From positions 8,301,501 through 8,365,500 of the forward strand of contig NZ_CP107913.1 in the NCBI RefSeq assembly GCF_036014115.1: 64,000 nucleotides of DNA. Reading direction: 5' to 3'. The stretch comes from Streptomyces sp. NBC_00448. GTDB lineage: Bacteria; Actinomycetota; Actinomycetes; Streptomycetales; Streptomycetaceae. The notes under the pieces were generated by a model. The model was given only the letters and a program-made list of their open reading frames with translations, made no database searches and was not told where the DNA came from. Position 1 is the first letter of the stretch; the number at the start of each line of letters is the position of its first letter. The position numbers and the translations under genes are program-made. Positions 33,474 to 42,800 of this stretch are shown here, one piece after another.

Positions 33474-34301
33474 GTGAACGATCCGGCGACCGGCGGCAAC
33501 ACCGTGGACGACGCCGAGAACGTGCCGAGTTCGGCGCGTATGTACGACTACATCCTCGGTGGAAAGGACAACTACGCGATCGACCGGGAGCGGGTGGACG
33601 CGGCCGAGCGCGCCTACCCGGGCATCAAGGACGCGGCCCGGATCAACCGGATGCTGCTGCTGCGGATGGCCCGCTACTTCGGCGAGGCGACGGAGGTCGA
33701 CCAGTTCATCGACGTGGGCACCGGCATCCCCACCGAGCCCAACTACCACCAGGTCATCCGTGCCGCCCGGCCCGAAGCCCGCATCCTGTGCACGGACTTC
33801 AGCAAGACGGTGCTGGGCTACACCGAGAGCCTGTCCGAGCAGGACCCCGAGGGCCGGATCTCCTACGTGCACGCGGACGTCCGGGAGCCGGAGAAGATCC
33901 TGGAGGCGGCCCGGGCCCACCTCGACCTGAGCCGTCCGGTCGCGATGACGATGGTCGCGCTGCTGCACTTCATCTCCGACGAGTTCGACCCGCACGGCAT
34001 CGTGAAGACGCTCACCGACCAGCTGGTGCCCGGCAGTTACCTCGCCATCAGCCAGGTCACCGGCGACTTCGACGCGGAGGCCGGCGAAGGGGTGGCGAAG
34101 GTCTACCGGGCCGGCGGCACCCCGGCGCAGGTCCGCTCGCACGCGGAGGTGGCGCGGTTCTTCGACGGCTTCGAACTCGTCGAGCCCGGGCTGGTCGTCG
34201 CGCCCCGGTGGCATCCGGAGCTCGCGGTGCCGATGCCCTGGCCCGAACCCGAGGGCGGCGACCGCACCCCGGTCTACGCGGCCATCGGCCGTAAGCCGTA
34301 A
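33474..34301 (+). CDS. SAM-dependent methyltransferase (DUF574 type)
   Basis: A 275-residue protein of the actinobacterial DUF574 methyltransferase family. The signature N-terminus is SSARMYDYILGGKDNYAIDRE; motif I is FIDVGTGIPTEPNYHQ, followed by EARILCTDFSKTVLGYTES and VHADVREPEKIL, and the late strand is ALLHFISDEFDP. Such genes are very numerous in Streptomyces and often lie beside XRE/DUF397 pairs; the substrate is unknown. GGGAGA precedes the GTG at 33474, 50 bases after the DUF397 stop, so it likely shares their transcript. Confidence 0.9.
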   Translation: MNDPATGGNTVDDAENVPSSARMYDYILGGKDNYAIDRERVDAAERAYPGIKDAARINRMLLLRMARYFGEATEVDQFIDVGTGIPTEPNYHQVIRAARPEARILCTDFSKTVLGYTESLSEQDPEGRISYVHADVREPEKILEAARAHLDLSRPVAMTMVALLHFISDEFDPHGIVKTLTDQLVPGSYLAISQVTGDFDAEAGEGVAKVYRAGGTPAQVRSHAEVARFFDGFELVEPGLVVAPRWHPELAVPMPWPEPEGGDRTPVYAAIGRKP

Positions 34302-34306
34302 GGCGG

Positions 34307-34355
34307 GCAAACCGCAAATCGCAAACCGCAAACCGCAAACCGCAAACCGCAAGGC
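34307..34355. repeat. Tandem heptanucleotide repeat (GCAAACC)
   Basis: Six consecutive 7-base units from 34307 to 34348, five identical GCAAACC and one GCAAATC, plus a degraded seventh (GCAAGGC). They start just after the methyltransferase stop codon. This A-rich array stands out in the GC-rich background. Confidence 0.9.
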
Positions 34356-34410
34356 GGCAAGTCGGCAGCGCTGAACCGTCAGTGGTGAGCCGTACGTCCG
34401 AACAGCCCGC

Positions 34411-34439
34411 GGCCCGGACGGGGACACCCCGTCCGGGCC
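34411..34439. terminator. Bidirectional hairpin terminator
   Basis: A perfect 13-bp stem, GGCCCGGACGGGG (34411-34423) and its complement (34427-34439), with the loop ACA, between the convergent methyltransferase and S53 peptidase genes. Confidence 0.75.
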
Positions 34440-34470
34440 GGGTCGTGCTCACGGCCCGAAGGCCGTCACC

Positions 34471-36093
34471 TCACTGGCCGAGCAGCGTGGACGAGAGGGT
34501 GGCGGCGTTGTACGAGCCCCAACCCGTCACGAAGTCCCAGCCCTTGGCGGCCGAGTAGGCGCCGTTGTTGCCACTGGTGATGTCGTGGAAGCCGGTGCCG
34601 GCCGCCGTGTACAGCGCCGGGTTGGCGAAGCCGAGCTTGGCCTTGCCGGCCGCGGTGGCCTGCTGGTTGTAGAGGGCGGCGAAGGCGGCCCACTCGGGCG
34701 CCGCGGCGCTGGTGCCGCCGACCTGGCCCCAACTGCCCTGCGAGTAGATGGACACACCCGGGCTCGGGTTGGCCAGCGCCGAGACGTCCGGCACCTGGCG
34801 CTTGCCGCCGCCCGCGCTCTTCTGGACCGAGGTCTGCCAGCTCGGGATGGCGAACTGGGTGGACACGCCACCGCCGCCGCCGGACCAGGCGGTCTCCTTG
34901 CTCCAGGCGTTCCCCGAGGTGACCGTCAGCGTGGTGCCGCCGACGCCCGTGACGTACGGGTCGCTCGCCGGGTAGTCGACCGACTTGCCGCCGTTGCCGG
35001 CGTCGTCGGAGCCGTCGTCACCGGAGGCCGCGAAGAAGCCCAGGCCCTCGGCCGCGCCCTGCTTGAAGACGGCGTCCACGGCGGTGATGTTGGCGCTGGT
35101 GCGCTCCGACTCGGCGGCGCCCCAGCTGATCGAGGTGACGGGGATGCCGCTGTCCACGATCGCCTGGTAGGTGTCGACCTCGCCGGCGTCGGAGTTGGGG
35201 CCCTCGAAGACCGTGATCTGCGCGGCCGGCGCGACCGCGTTCAGCACCTCGATGTCCAGCTCGACCTCGACCTGCCCGTCGCCGAGCGAGCCGGAGCCGC
35301 CGTCCACCTTGCTGACGGTGGGCGCGGTGGAGCTGAGGCCGTAGTTGCTGTCGTACTTGGTGATGTTGGACTGCTGGAAGCCGTCGAACTCCAGCAGCGC
35401 GACCTTCTGGCCGCTGCCGGTGGCGCCGGAGACGTTGTAGCCGCCCTTGATCTGCGCCGGGGTGTAGCCGCCGCCCGGGCCGTTGTGCGGGGTGACCTTC
35501 GCGTCCGTGTGGTGCAGCAGCGAGCGGTTGTTGAGGCCGGAGACGCTGCCGACGATCGAGGCGATCGAGGAGGGCACCGACGGCGCGGCGGTGTTGGCGT
35601 AGAAGGTGCGGCCGGTGGCGCCGTCCTTGTAGTTCGCCAGCGTGGTGCCGAACGCCTTCTTCAGCTGCGTGGCGGTGCCGGTGGCGTCGATCAGCTGGTT
35701 GCCGGAGTGCACCTTGCCGACCTTGAGCCCCTGGGAGCGCAGGTAGTCGGTGACCTTCTTGACGTCGGCGTCGCTGCGGCCGAACTTGGCGGCGTACTGC
35801 GCCTTCGTCAGGTAGTGGCCGTAGGAGGAGGAGTGGGGGTCGCTGACGTTGGCGATGAAGGTGTCCAGCGCGCCCTCGTTCCGGGCCGTGAGGCTCACCG
35901 CGACGGATATCTGCTTTCCGGCCGCGACGTCACCGGTGCGGACGGCGTGCGAGGTGAGGCCCGGCACGACGTCGCCGGACAGGGAGGTACGGGCCGAGTC
36001 CGCGTGGGGGGCGGCGGCGTACGCGGCGGGGATGGCCGCGGCCAGCAACGCTGGAGTCGCGGCGGCGACCAGCAGTTTCAGACGGAGCGTCAC
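34471..36093 (-). CDS. Secreted S53 (sedolisin/kumamolisin-like) peptidase
   Basis: A 540-residue preproenzyme. Signal peptide residues 1 to about 27 (IPAAYAA), then a pro-domain (about 40-190: AVSLTARNEGALDTFIANVSDP, YGHYLTKAQYAAKFG), then the catalytic domain. The S53 residues can be placed: Glu276 and Asp280 (VEVELDIE), oxyanion Asp in ASGDDG (about 359), and Ser462 in GGTSAAAPEWA. A calcium-site-like C-terminus (HDITSGNNG and WDFVTGWGS) is intact. Sedolisins are acid-active serine-carboxyl endopeptidases, exported and self-matured. GGAGGA precedes the GTG at 36093. Its upstream neighbour on the same strand is a LAL regulator. Confidence 0.93.
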   Translation of the reverse strand: MTLRLKLLVAAATPALLAAAIPAAYAAAPHADSARTSLSGDVVPGLTSHAVRTGDVAAGKQISVAVSLTARNEGALDTFIANVSDPHSSSYGHYLTKAQYAAKFGRSDADVKKVTDYLRSQGLKVGKVHSGNQLIDATGTATQLKKAFGTTLANYKDGATGRTFYANTAAPSVPSSIASIVGSVSGLNNRSLLHHTDAKVTPHNGPGGGYTPAQIKGGYNVSGATGSGQKVALLEFDGFQQSNITKYDSNYGLSSTAPTVSKVDGGSGSLGDGQVEVELDIEVLNAVAPAAQITVFEGPNSDAGEVDTYQAIVDSGIPVTSISWGAAESERTSANITAVDAVFKQGAAEGLGFFAASGDDGSDDAGNGGKSVDYPASDPYVTGVGGTTLTVTSGNAWSKETAWSGGGGGVSTQFAIPSWQTSVQKSAGGGKRQVPDVSALANPSPGVSIYSQGSWGQVGGTSAAAPEWAAFAALYNQQATAAGKAKLGFANPALYTAAGTGFHDITSGNNGAYSAAKGWDFVTGWGSYNAATLSSTLLGQ

Positions 36094-36138
36094 GAAGGTC
36101 CTCCATGAGGGGATGGTGCCCGGATCGGGACGACCACC

Positions 36139-36167
36139 ACGCTAGGGACGGTTGGGGCCGGACATAA
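36139..36167 (-). promoter_or_regulatory. Candidate promoter of the S53 peptidase gene
   Basis: On the minus strand, TTATGT (36162-36167) and TAGCGT (36139-36144) are 17 bases apart, 46 bases before the GTG. The -10 fits the streptomycete TAnnnT; the -35 is weak. The rest of the 358-base gap to 36452 has only the tandem repeat listed separately. Confidence 0.4.
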
Positions 36168-36361
36168 GCGTGGGAACCCTTGCGACGACTGTTAACGATG
36201 TGTTTCCCGTGGCAGGTGTGGGGAGTTGGTGGGCCGTATGTGGGGGAATGGTGTGCGCGCAGGTCCAGGGGAGTCCGAGGGGAGGAGCGGCGGGCGGCGG
36301 GCGCGGGCTCGCCGGGGATGCGGGGGTGGGGCGGCGGGCCGGGGCGCTCGCGGTCCGGGTG

Positions 36362-36428
36362 CGTGCGCAGGGTGCGGAGCGCGGGTGCCGGTACGTGCGC
36401 AGGGTGCGGGTACGTGCGCGGGGTGCGG
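36362..36428. repeat. Three copies of a 16-base unit (CGTGCGCAGGGTGCGG)
   Basis: Copies at 36362-36377, 36394-36409 and 36413-36428 (one substitution in the third), lying between the LAL regulator stop and the peptidase promoter. No coding sense or hairpin function is evident. Confidence 0.7.
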
Positions 36429-36452
36429 GGGCGGGTGCCGGTGCCGTTGCCC

Positions 36453-39389
36453 CTACGCCGGCCGGAGCCCCGCGGACGCCATCACATGGGCCAGTTCCGT
36501 CCTGGACCGCACACCGAACTTCCGGTACAGCCGCGACAGCGTCCCCTCGACCGTCTTGACGCTGATGAACAGCTCCGCGGCCACCTCCCGGTTGGTGGCC
36601 CCGCCGCGGACGAGATCGGCGACCCGCGTCTCCGCCGGCGTCAGGTGCGCCGCGCTCGCCGTGCCGCGCACCACCGCGTCCACCCGGGCGAGTTCGTCCC
36701 GGGCCCGCGCGGCGAGCGGCGCCGCGCCGGTCCGCTCGGCCAGTTCCAGCGCCTCGGTGAGCGCGGCCCGCGCCGCTGTACGGTGCCGGGCCCGGCGCTC
36801 CACCGCGCCGAGCGCGGTGAGCGTACGGACCAGCTCCACCGGCAACTCCAGCGGGCGCAGTCGCTGCGCCGACGAGCGCAGGAGCACCGCGCCCTCCTTC
36901 GCCCGCCCGGCCGCCGCCTCCCGCAGCCCCTCGGTGCGCTCCAGCGCCGCCAGCACGCTGCCAGGCACCGGCCCCGTGGCCCGGGCGCGGGCCAGGCCGA
37001 GCACCGTGGCGGCCGCGTCCGTCTCGCCCGCGGTCACCAGCGCCTCGGCGAGGTCGGCGTGCCAGCACAGCAGCGGCGGGTCGGCGGCGCCCATCGCGGC
37101 ACCGATCTCCAGCGCGCGGCGCAGCGACTCGACGGACTGGGCCGCGCGCCGCCGGTCGCCCGCGAAGAGCGCGGCCTGCCCCAGCGCCGCGAGCGCGCGC
37201 AGCAGGAAGAGCTGGTCGCCGTCGGCCTCCGAGGCGGCCACCGCCTCCACCGCGAGCCGGCACGCCTCGTCCGTGTCGCCGCCGAACGTCCGCGCCAGGG
37301 CCGCCGCGTAGAGCGCGGGCGCGGAGGTCAGGCCGGCGTCGGCGACCACGCGGGCGCAGTGCGCCGCGGTCCGCAGCGCCTCCCGGCACTCGCCGGCCCG
37401 CACCTGGACCCGGGTGAGCGCCACCAGCGACGCCACGTCCTGCTCGACGTCGGCCGCCGCGCCGGTGGCGCCCAGCAGCGCGAGCACCTGGGCCCGCGCG
37501 GACCCGACCCGGTCGGAGTCGAGGGTGAGGATCGCCCGCATCCGCTGGATGCCCCAACTGCGCGGTCCGTGGTCGGCCCGGGCCAGCGCCTGGTCCAACG
37601 CGGCCTCGGCGGCGGCCGGTTCGCCGGCCAGCGAGCGCACCCGGGCGAGCGTGGACAGCGCGTCCACCTCCGTGCCGGTGTCCCCGACGGCCGCGGCGCG
37701 GCGGGCGGCGCGCAGCGCGTGCTCGGCCGCCTGCGCCAACTCGCCGCACAGCAGGCCGCGCAGCGCCGCCCAGTCGTACAACTTCGCTTCCAGCGCCTGG
37801 TCCCCGGCCGCCTCCCGCAGCCCGTCCGTGATCAGCGCGGCCTTGTCGCGCAGCGCCTGCCCGGCGTTGCGCAGCAGCACCAGCCGGGCGGCGACCCGGC
37901 CGGGCGCCGACGCGGAGCCGTCCAGCACGCTCTGCGCGATCCGCTCGGACTCCTCGCGGTGGCCGGCGTCGCAGGCGAACCCGGCGGCGGCCAGCAGGCG
38001 TTGGTCGTGCAGCTCGGTGCGGTCGGCGGGGGTCCGGCCGGCGGCGAGCGCGGCCAGCTCGGCCGCGGTGGCGGCCTCGCCGCGCTGCCGGGCCAGCTGC
38101 GCGGCGGCCATCACCGTACCGGCGGTCGCCTCGTCCTCCTGTGGGTGTGCCAGCGCCAGGTGCCGTGCCGCGTCGACGGGTTCGCCGACCGCGGCGGCCA
38201 GCAGCGCGTGCGCGCGGCGGCGGGCCGGTCCCGAGGCGTCCGCGCTCAGCGCGACGGGCAGCAGCGGATGGCTGAAACGCACCGCGCCCGACGCGTCGCA
38301 GGCCGCCACCCCGAGCCGCTCCGCGGCGTCCAGCGCGGCCGCGGTGGGCTCGGTGCCGGCCGCCGATCGAAGGAGGGTGAGGGTCGGCCGGGTGGCGGCC
38401 GCGGCCAGCAGCAGCACCTCCTGGACCGGCCCGGGCAGCGTGCGGACCCGGTCCAGCACGAGCGCGCGCAGCTCCGGCGGCACCGGCTGGTGGCCGTCGG
38501 GGAGCGAGGGCGTGCCGGCCCGCAGCGCGTCCCGGCCCAACGCCAGCGCGTACAGCGGGTTTCCGGCCGCGGCGTGCAGCACCGCGCGCAGCGCGGACGG
38601 CGGCAGGGTGACGCCGGAGGCGAGCAGCAGCAGCGCGATGTCGTCGTCCCCCAGTGCGGGCACGGTGACTTCGGCGCTGCCGGCCGGGCAGCAGCGGGCG
38701 CGGGCGGGCCGGCCGTCCTCGGCCACCTGCTCGGTCGCGGCCATCCGCACGTCGGTGCTCTCCAGCCGGCGCGCGACGAACGCCAGTACCTCCGCGCTCG
38801 GTTCGTCCAGCCACTGCAGGCCGTCCACCACCAGCACGACCGGTGCCCGCGCGGCCAGCAGCCGCAGCGCCTCCAGCACGGCCAGCCGCACCGCCAGCCC
38901 GCCGTACGGCCCGACCGGTCCGTGCCCGCGCAGCAGCGCGGTGCGCAGCGCGGTACGCGGCCCGGACGGCAGCGCCCGCACCACGTCCTCGGGCACCCGG
39001 GCGAAGAGGTCGATCACCCCCAGGTACGGCAGCGGGGTGTCCGCGGCGGTGGGGGAGCAGCACAGCACCGTTGCGCCCTCGTCGGCGGCGCGCGCGGCGA
39101 GCGCGTCGAGCACCACGGACTTGCCGATCCCGGCCGGGCCGTGCAGCAGCAACCCGCCGCTGCGCGCGAGGTGTTCCCACCCCGCCTCCAGCAGCGCCTC
39201 GCGTCCGGTCGGGGCGGTGCGCGGGCGCCGCACGGCGCCGCCGCCCGTGCGCGCGGGCGCGGGCAGGGGTGCGTACGGCCGGTAGGCCGGTGCTGCGCGG
39301 GCGGCTTCGTGTGCCACGGTGCGGGCTGACCTCCTCGTCCGGGACCGCGCGGAACGGGCCACTCGGGCACGGTCTCGATTGATGTCCAT
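36453..39389 (-). CDS. Large ATP-binding LuxR-family regulator (LAL type)
   Basis: A 978-residue regulator. Near the N-terminus is an AAA/NTPase module with Walker A GPAGIGKS and Walker B VVLVVDGLQWLDEPS; the middle is a long helical-repeat region (TPR-like, Ala/Leu-rich), and the C-terminus is a LuxR helix-turn-helix (LTPAETRVADLVRGGATNREVAAELFISVKTVEGTLSRLYRKFGVRSRTELA). LALs are activators that respond to inducers via the NTPase, as in MalT. The ATG at 39389 is a guess between candidates; no strong ribosome binding site is seen. The flanking targets could be the S53 peptidase downstream or the divergent GH87 gene. Confidence 0.88.
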   Translation of the reverse strand: MDINRDRARVARSARSRTRRSARTVAHEAARAAPAYRPYAPLPAPARTGGGAVRRPRTAPTGREALLEAGWEHLARSGGLLLHGPAGIGKSVVLDALAARAADEGATVLCCSPTAADTPLPYLGVIDLFARVPEDVVRALPSGPRTALRTALLRGHGPVGPYGGLAVRLAVLEALRLLAARAPVVLVVDGLQWLDEPSAEVLAFVARRLESTDVRMAATEQVAEDGRPARARCCPAGSAEVTVPALGDDDIALLLLASGVTLPPSALRAVLHAAAGNPLYALALGRDALRAGTPSLPDGHQPVPPELRALVLDRVRTLPGPVQEVLLLAAAATRPTLTLLRSAAGTEPTAAALDAAERLGVAACDASGAVRFSHPLLPVALSADASGPARRRAHALLAAAVGEPVDAARHLALAHPQEDEATAGTVMAAAQLARQRGEAATAAELAALAAGRTPADRTELHDQRLLAAAGFACDAGHREESERIAQSVLDGSASAPGRVAARLVLLRNAGQALRDKAALITDGLREAAGDQALEAKLYDWAALRGLLCGELAQAAEHALRAARRAAAVGDTGTEVDALSTLARVRSLAGEPAAAEAALDQALARADHGPRSWGIQRMRAILTLDSDRVGSARAQVLALLGATGAAADVEQDVASLVALTRVQVRAGECREALRTAAHCARVVADAGLTSAPALYAAALARTFGGDTDEACRLAVEAVAASEADGDQLFLLRALAALGQAALFAGDRRRAAQSVESLRRALEIGAAMGAADPPLLCWHADLAEALVTAGETDAAATVLGLARARATGPVPGSVLAALERTEGLREAAAGRAKEGAVLLRSSAQRLRPLELPVELVRTLTALGAVERRARHRTAARAALTEALELAERTGAAPLAARARDELARVDAVVRGTASAAHLTPAETRVADLVRGGATNREVAAELFISVKTVEGTLSRLYRKFGVRSRTELAHVMASAGLRPA

Positions 39390-39862
39390 GACAATCACTG
39401 CAAAGCCGCCTGTCAATGGCGCGAGACGCTCCGGCCAGGCCGTTTTCACGTGATTGTGACCTCGCGCAAGCGGAGGAAACGGCCCCGGCACGTCCGATGC
39501 CGTCGCGGTGTGCGTGGCGGTGTGCGGAGTGGTGTCCGCCGGCCGCCCGCCTCCGCCCCGCGCCCCTGCCGCGCGGTCGGTGCGAACCCCGCCGACTCCC
39601 GTGTCACGGCGGCCAGTTACTCAAGTGATCACACTCAATCTTGCAAGTAAAAGTCGAGATTCAACGAAAACGGATCTGGATATTGCAGCGATGTGTCGGA
39701 GGGGTTACGGTCCCCCTGCGTCGCCACCCGAACCCCGGTGGTGCACCGGCGTTTCCCCCCTCTCCCCACCCCTCCTCCCAGCTCGTGCACTCCTCGGCCC
39801 GCACCCGGTCGCGCTCGGCGCCGCGGTGCCGGTCCGGCTGTTCGTGTCGAAAGGAGCAAGAC
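39390..39862. promoter_or_regulatory. 473-base divergent promoter region with a CTTGCAAG palindrome
   Basis: No gene is supported. Around 39610-39700 the GC content falls sharply. Here the palindrome CTTGCAAG (39640-39647) sits in AATCTTGCAAGTAA, which looks like the core of a LacI-family operator; sugar-responsive LacI repressors of Streptomyces use CTTGCAG-like sites. An ATATTGCAG copy follows about 33 bases later. AAGGAG (39851-39856) is the ribosome binding site of the GH87 gene. Confidence 0.45.
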
Positions 39863-42800
39863 GTGTTCAGACACCTGCGAAGTCTCAGACGTGCGGTCGC
39901 GGTCGGAGGCACCACCGCGGTGCTCGCCGCGGGCGGCGTGCTCGGCCTCGCGTTCCAGCCCGCGGTCGCGGCCACGGCGGCGGTCGCCACCGGCGGCAGC
40001 GGCGCGAACCTTCCCTACGTCGAGGTGCAAGCGGAGAACTCCGCCACCAACGGCACCGTGATCGGCCCGAGTTACGCGGCCGGCAACCTCGCCGACGAGG
40101 CGTCCTACCGCAAGGCGGTGACGCTGCAGGGCTCGGGCAAGTACGTCACGTTCACCACGCCGGTCGCCACGAACTCGATCGACTTCCGGTACAGCATCCC
40201 GGACACCGCAGGCGGCTCGGTGTACACGGCGCCGCTGTCGCTGTACGTCAACGGCACCAAGCAGCCGGACTTCACGCTGACGAACGCGTACTCCTGGTAC
40301 TACGGCAGCTATCCGTTCACCAACTCGCCGGGCAGCAACCCGCATCACTTCTACGACGAGGCGCACCGGCTCTTCGACACGACCTACCCGGCCGGCACCA
40401 CCTTCAAGTTCCAGGTCGACGCGGGCGACAGCGCGTCCTCCTACACCCTCGACTTCGCCGACTTCGAACAGGTCGGCGCCGCGCTCCCGCAGCCGGCCGG
40501 CTCGGTCTCGGTGACCAGCGAGGGCGCCGACTCCAGCGGCGCGGCCGACTCCACCGCCGCGTTCAACGCCGCGATCAGCGCGGCCGGGTCGGGCGGCACC
40601 GTGTGGATTCCGCCGGGCACGTACAACATCCCCGGCCACATCAGCGTCAACAACGTCACGGTCGCGGGCGCCGGCATGTGGTACTCGACCGTCACCGGCA
40701 CCGCCCCCGGCTTCTACGGGACCTACGGCACCGGCGGCCCGGCGAGCACCAACGTCCACCTGCAGAACTTCGCGATCTTCGGCAACGTCCAGGAGCGCGA
40801 CGACAACGCGCAGGTGAACGGGATCGGCGGCGCGATGAGCAACTCGTCCGTCTCCAACCTGTGGATCGACCACATGAAGGTCGGGGCCTGGATGGACGGC
40901 CCGATGGACAAGTTGACCTTCAGCGGGATGCGCATCCGCGACACCACCGCCGACGGCATCAACTTCCACGGCGGGGTGACCAATTCGACGGTCACCAACA
41001 GCGACATCCGCAACACCGGTGACGACGGCATCGCCACCTGGGCGGACTCCTCGCTCGGCGCCGACGCCAACGACACCATCTCGAACAACACCGTCTCGGT
41101 GCAGACCCTCGCCAACGGCATCGCGATCTACGGCGGCCACGACAACACCGTGACCGGCAACCTGGTCCAGGACACCGGCCTCGCGCAGGGCGGCGGCATC
41201 CAGGTCGGCCAGCGCTTCACCTCCACGCCGGTCGGCACCACCACCATCAGCAACAACACCATGATCCGCGACGGCAGCCTCGACCCGAACTGGCAGTTCG
41301 GCGTAGGCGCGCTGTGGTTCGACGGCAGCCAGGGCGCCATCACCGGCCCGATCAACGTCTCCAACGCCCTGATCGAGCAGAGCCCGTACGAGGCCGTGCA
41401 GTGGGTGGAGGGCACGGTCAGCGGGGTCAACCTCAGCAACGTCACCATCGCCGGCACCGGCACCTTCGCGCTCCAGGAACAGACCGGCGGCGCCGCGAAG
41501 TTCACCAACGTCACCGCCACCGGCGTGGGCGCCCCCTCCCCGGTCTACAGCTGCGAGGGCGGCAACTTCGCGGTCACCGACGGCGGCGGCAACTCCGGGA
41601 TCGACGGCACCCCGGTCTGCGGGCCGTGGCCGACCCCGGTCTTCCCGCCGTACCCGCCGTCCGGCGTCACCGCCAGCCCCAGCGCGCTGTCCTTCGGTTC
41701 GGTCGCCACCGGCACCACCAGCGCCGCGCAGAGCGTGACCGTCTCCAACCCGACCAACGCGGCCGCGTCGGTCTCCTCGATCGCCGCCTCCGGTGACTTC
41801 GCGCAGACCAACACCTGCGGCAGCTCCATCGCGGCGAACGGGTCGTGCACGGTCAGCGTCAAGTTCAGCCCGACCGCGACCGGTGCGCGCACCGGTTCGC
41901 TGACCGTCAACGCCGGCGGCGTCACCAACACCGTCACCCTGTCCGGCACCGGCACCGCACCCGGCCCGATTCTCAACACCAACCCGGGCGGCCTGTCCTT
42001 CGCCGGCACCGTGGTCGGCGACACCACCGCCGCGCAGGCGGTGACCGTCACCAACTCCGGCACCACCTCCGCGACCGTCTCCGGCGTCGCGGTGACCGGT
42101 GATTTCGCCCAGACCAACAACTGCTCCACCGTCGCGGTCGGCGCCTCCTGCACCGTCAACGTCACCTTCAAGCCGACCACCGGCGGCGCCCGCAGCGGCA
42201 CCCTCACCGTCACCAGCAACGCCAACAACAGCCCGACCACGGTCGGCCTGACCGGCAGCGGCATCGACAGCGGCACCGACATCGCGGCCGGCAAGCCCGC
42301 CACCGCGAGCAGCAGCAACAGCCTCTACCCGGCGACGAACATCACCGACCCGGACGCGTCGACGTACTGGGAGAGCTCCGGCGCGTTCCCGCAGTGGGCG
42401 CAGGTCGACCTCGGCGCGAGCTACAGCGTCGGCAAGGTCGTGCTCAAGCTCCCGCCGGCCACGGCGTGGTCCACCCGCACCCAGACCCTGTCGGTGCAGG
42501 GCTCCACGGACGGCTCCAGCTTCTCCACGCTGGCGGCCTCCGCCGACCGCACCTTCGACCCGTCCACCGGCAACACCGTCACCATCACCTTCAACGCCGC
42601 CGACGCGCGGTACGTCCGGGTGAACATCACCGCCAACTCCGGCTGGACGCAAGCCCAGTTGTCGGACCTGGAGGTCTTCCCGAGCGGGAGCGGCGGCGGC
42701 ACTCCGCCGTCCTCGGCGACCCTCGCGGCCAGCCCGTCGTCGCTGAGCTTCGGCAGCGTGGCACCGGGCATCAGCAGCGACCCGAAGACCGTCACCCTCA

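Noticed and set aside
34307..34355. Possible CRISPR array
   Set aside because: Units are 7 bases and contiguous, with no spacers and no cas genes in the window.
36180..39329. A 1049-codon plus-strand frame opposite the LAL regulator
   Set aside because: The minus strand has intact Walker and LuxR motifs; the plus frame is repetitive shadow sequence.
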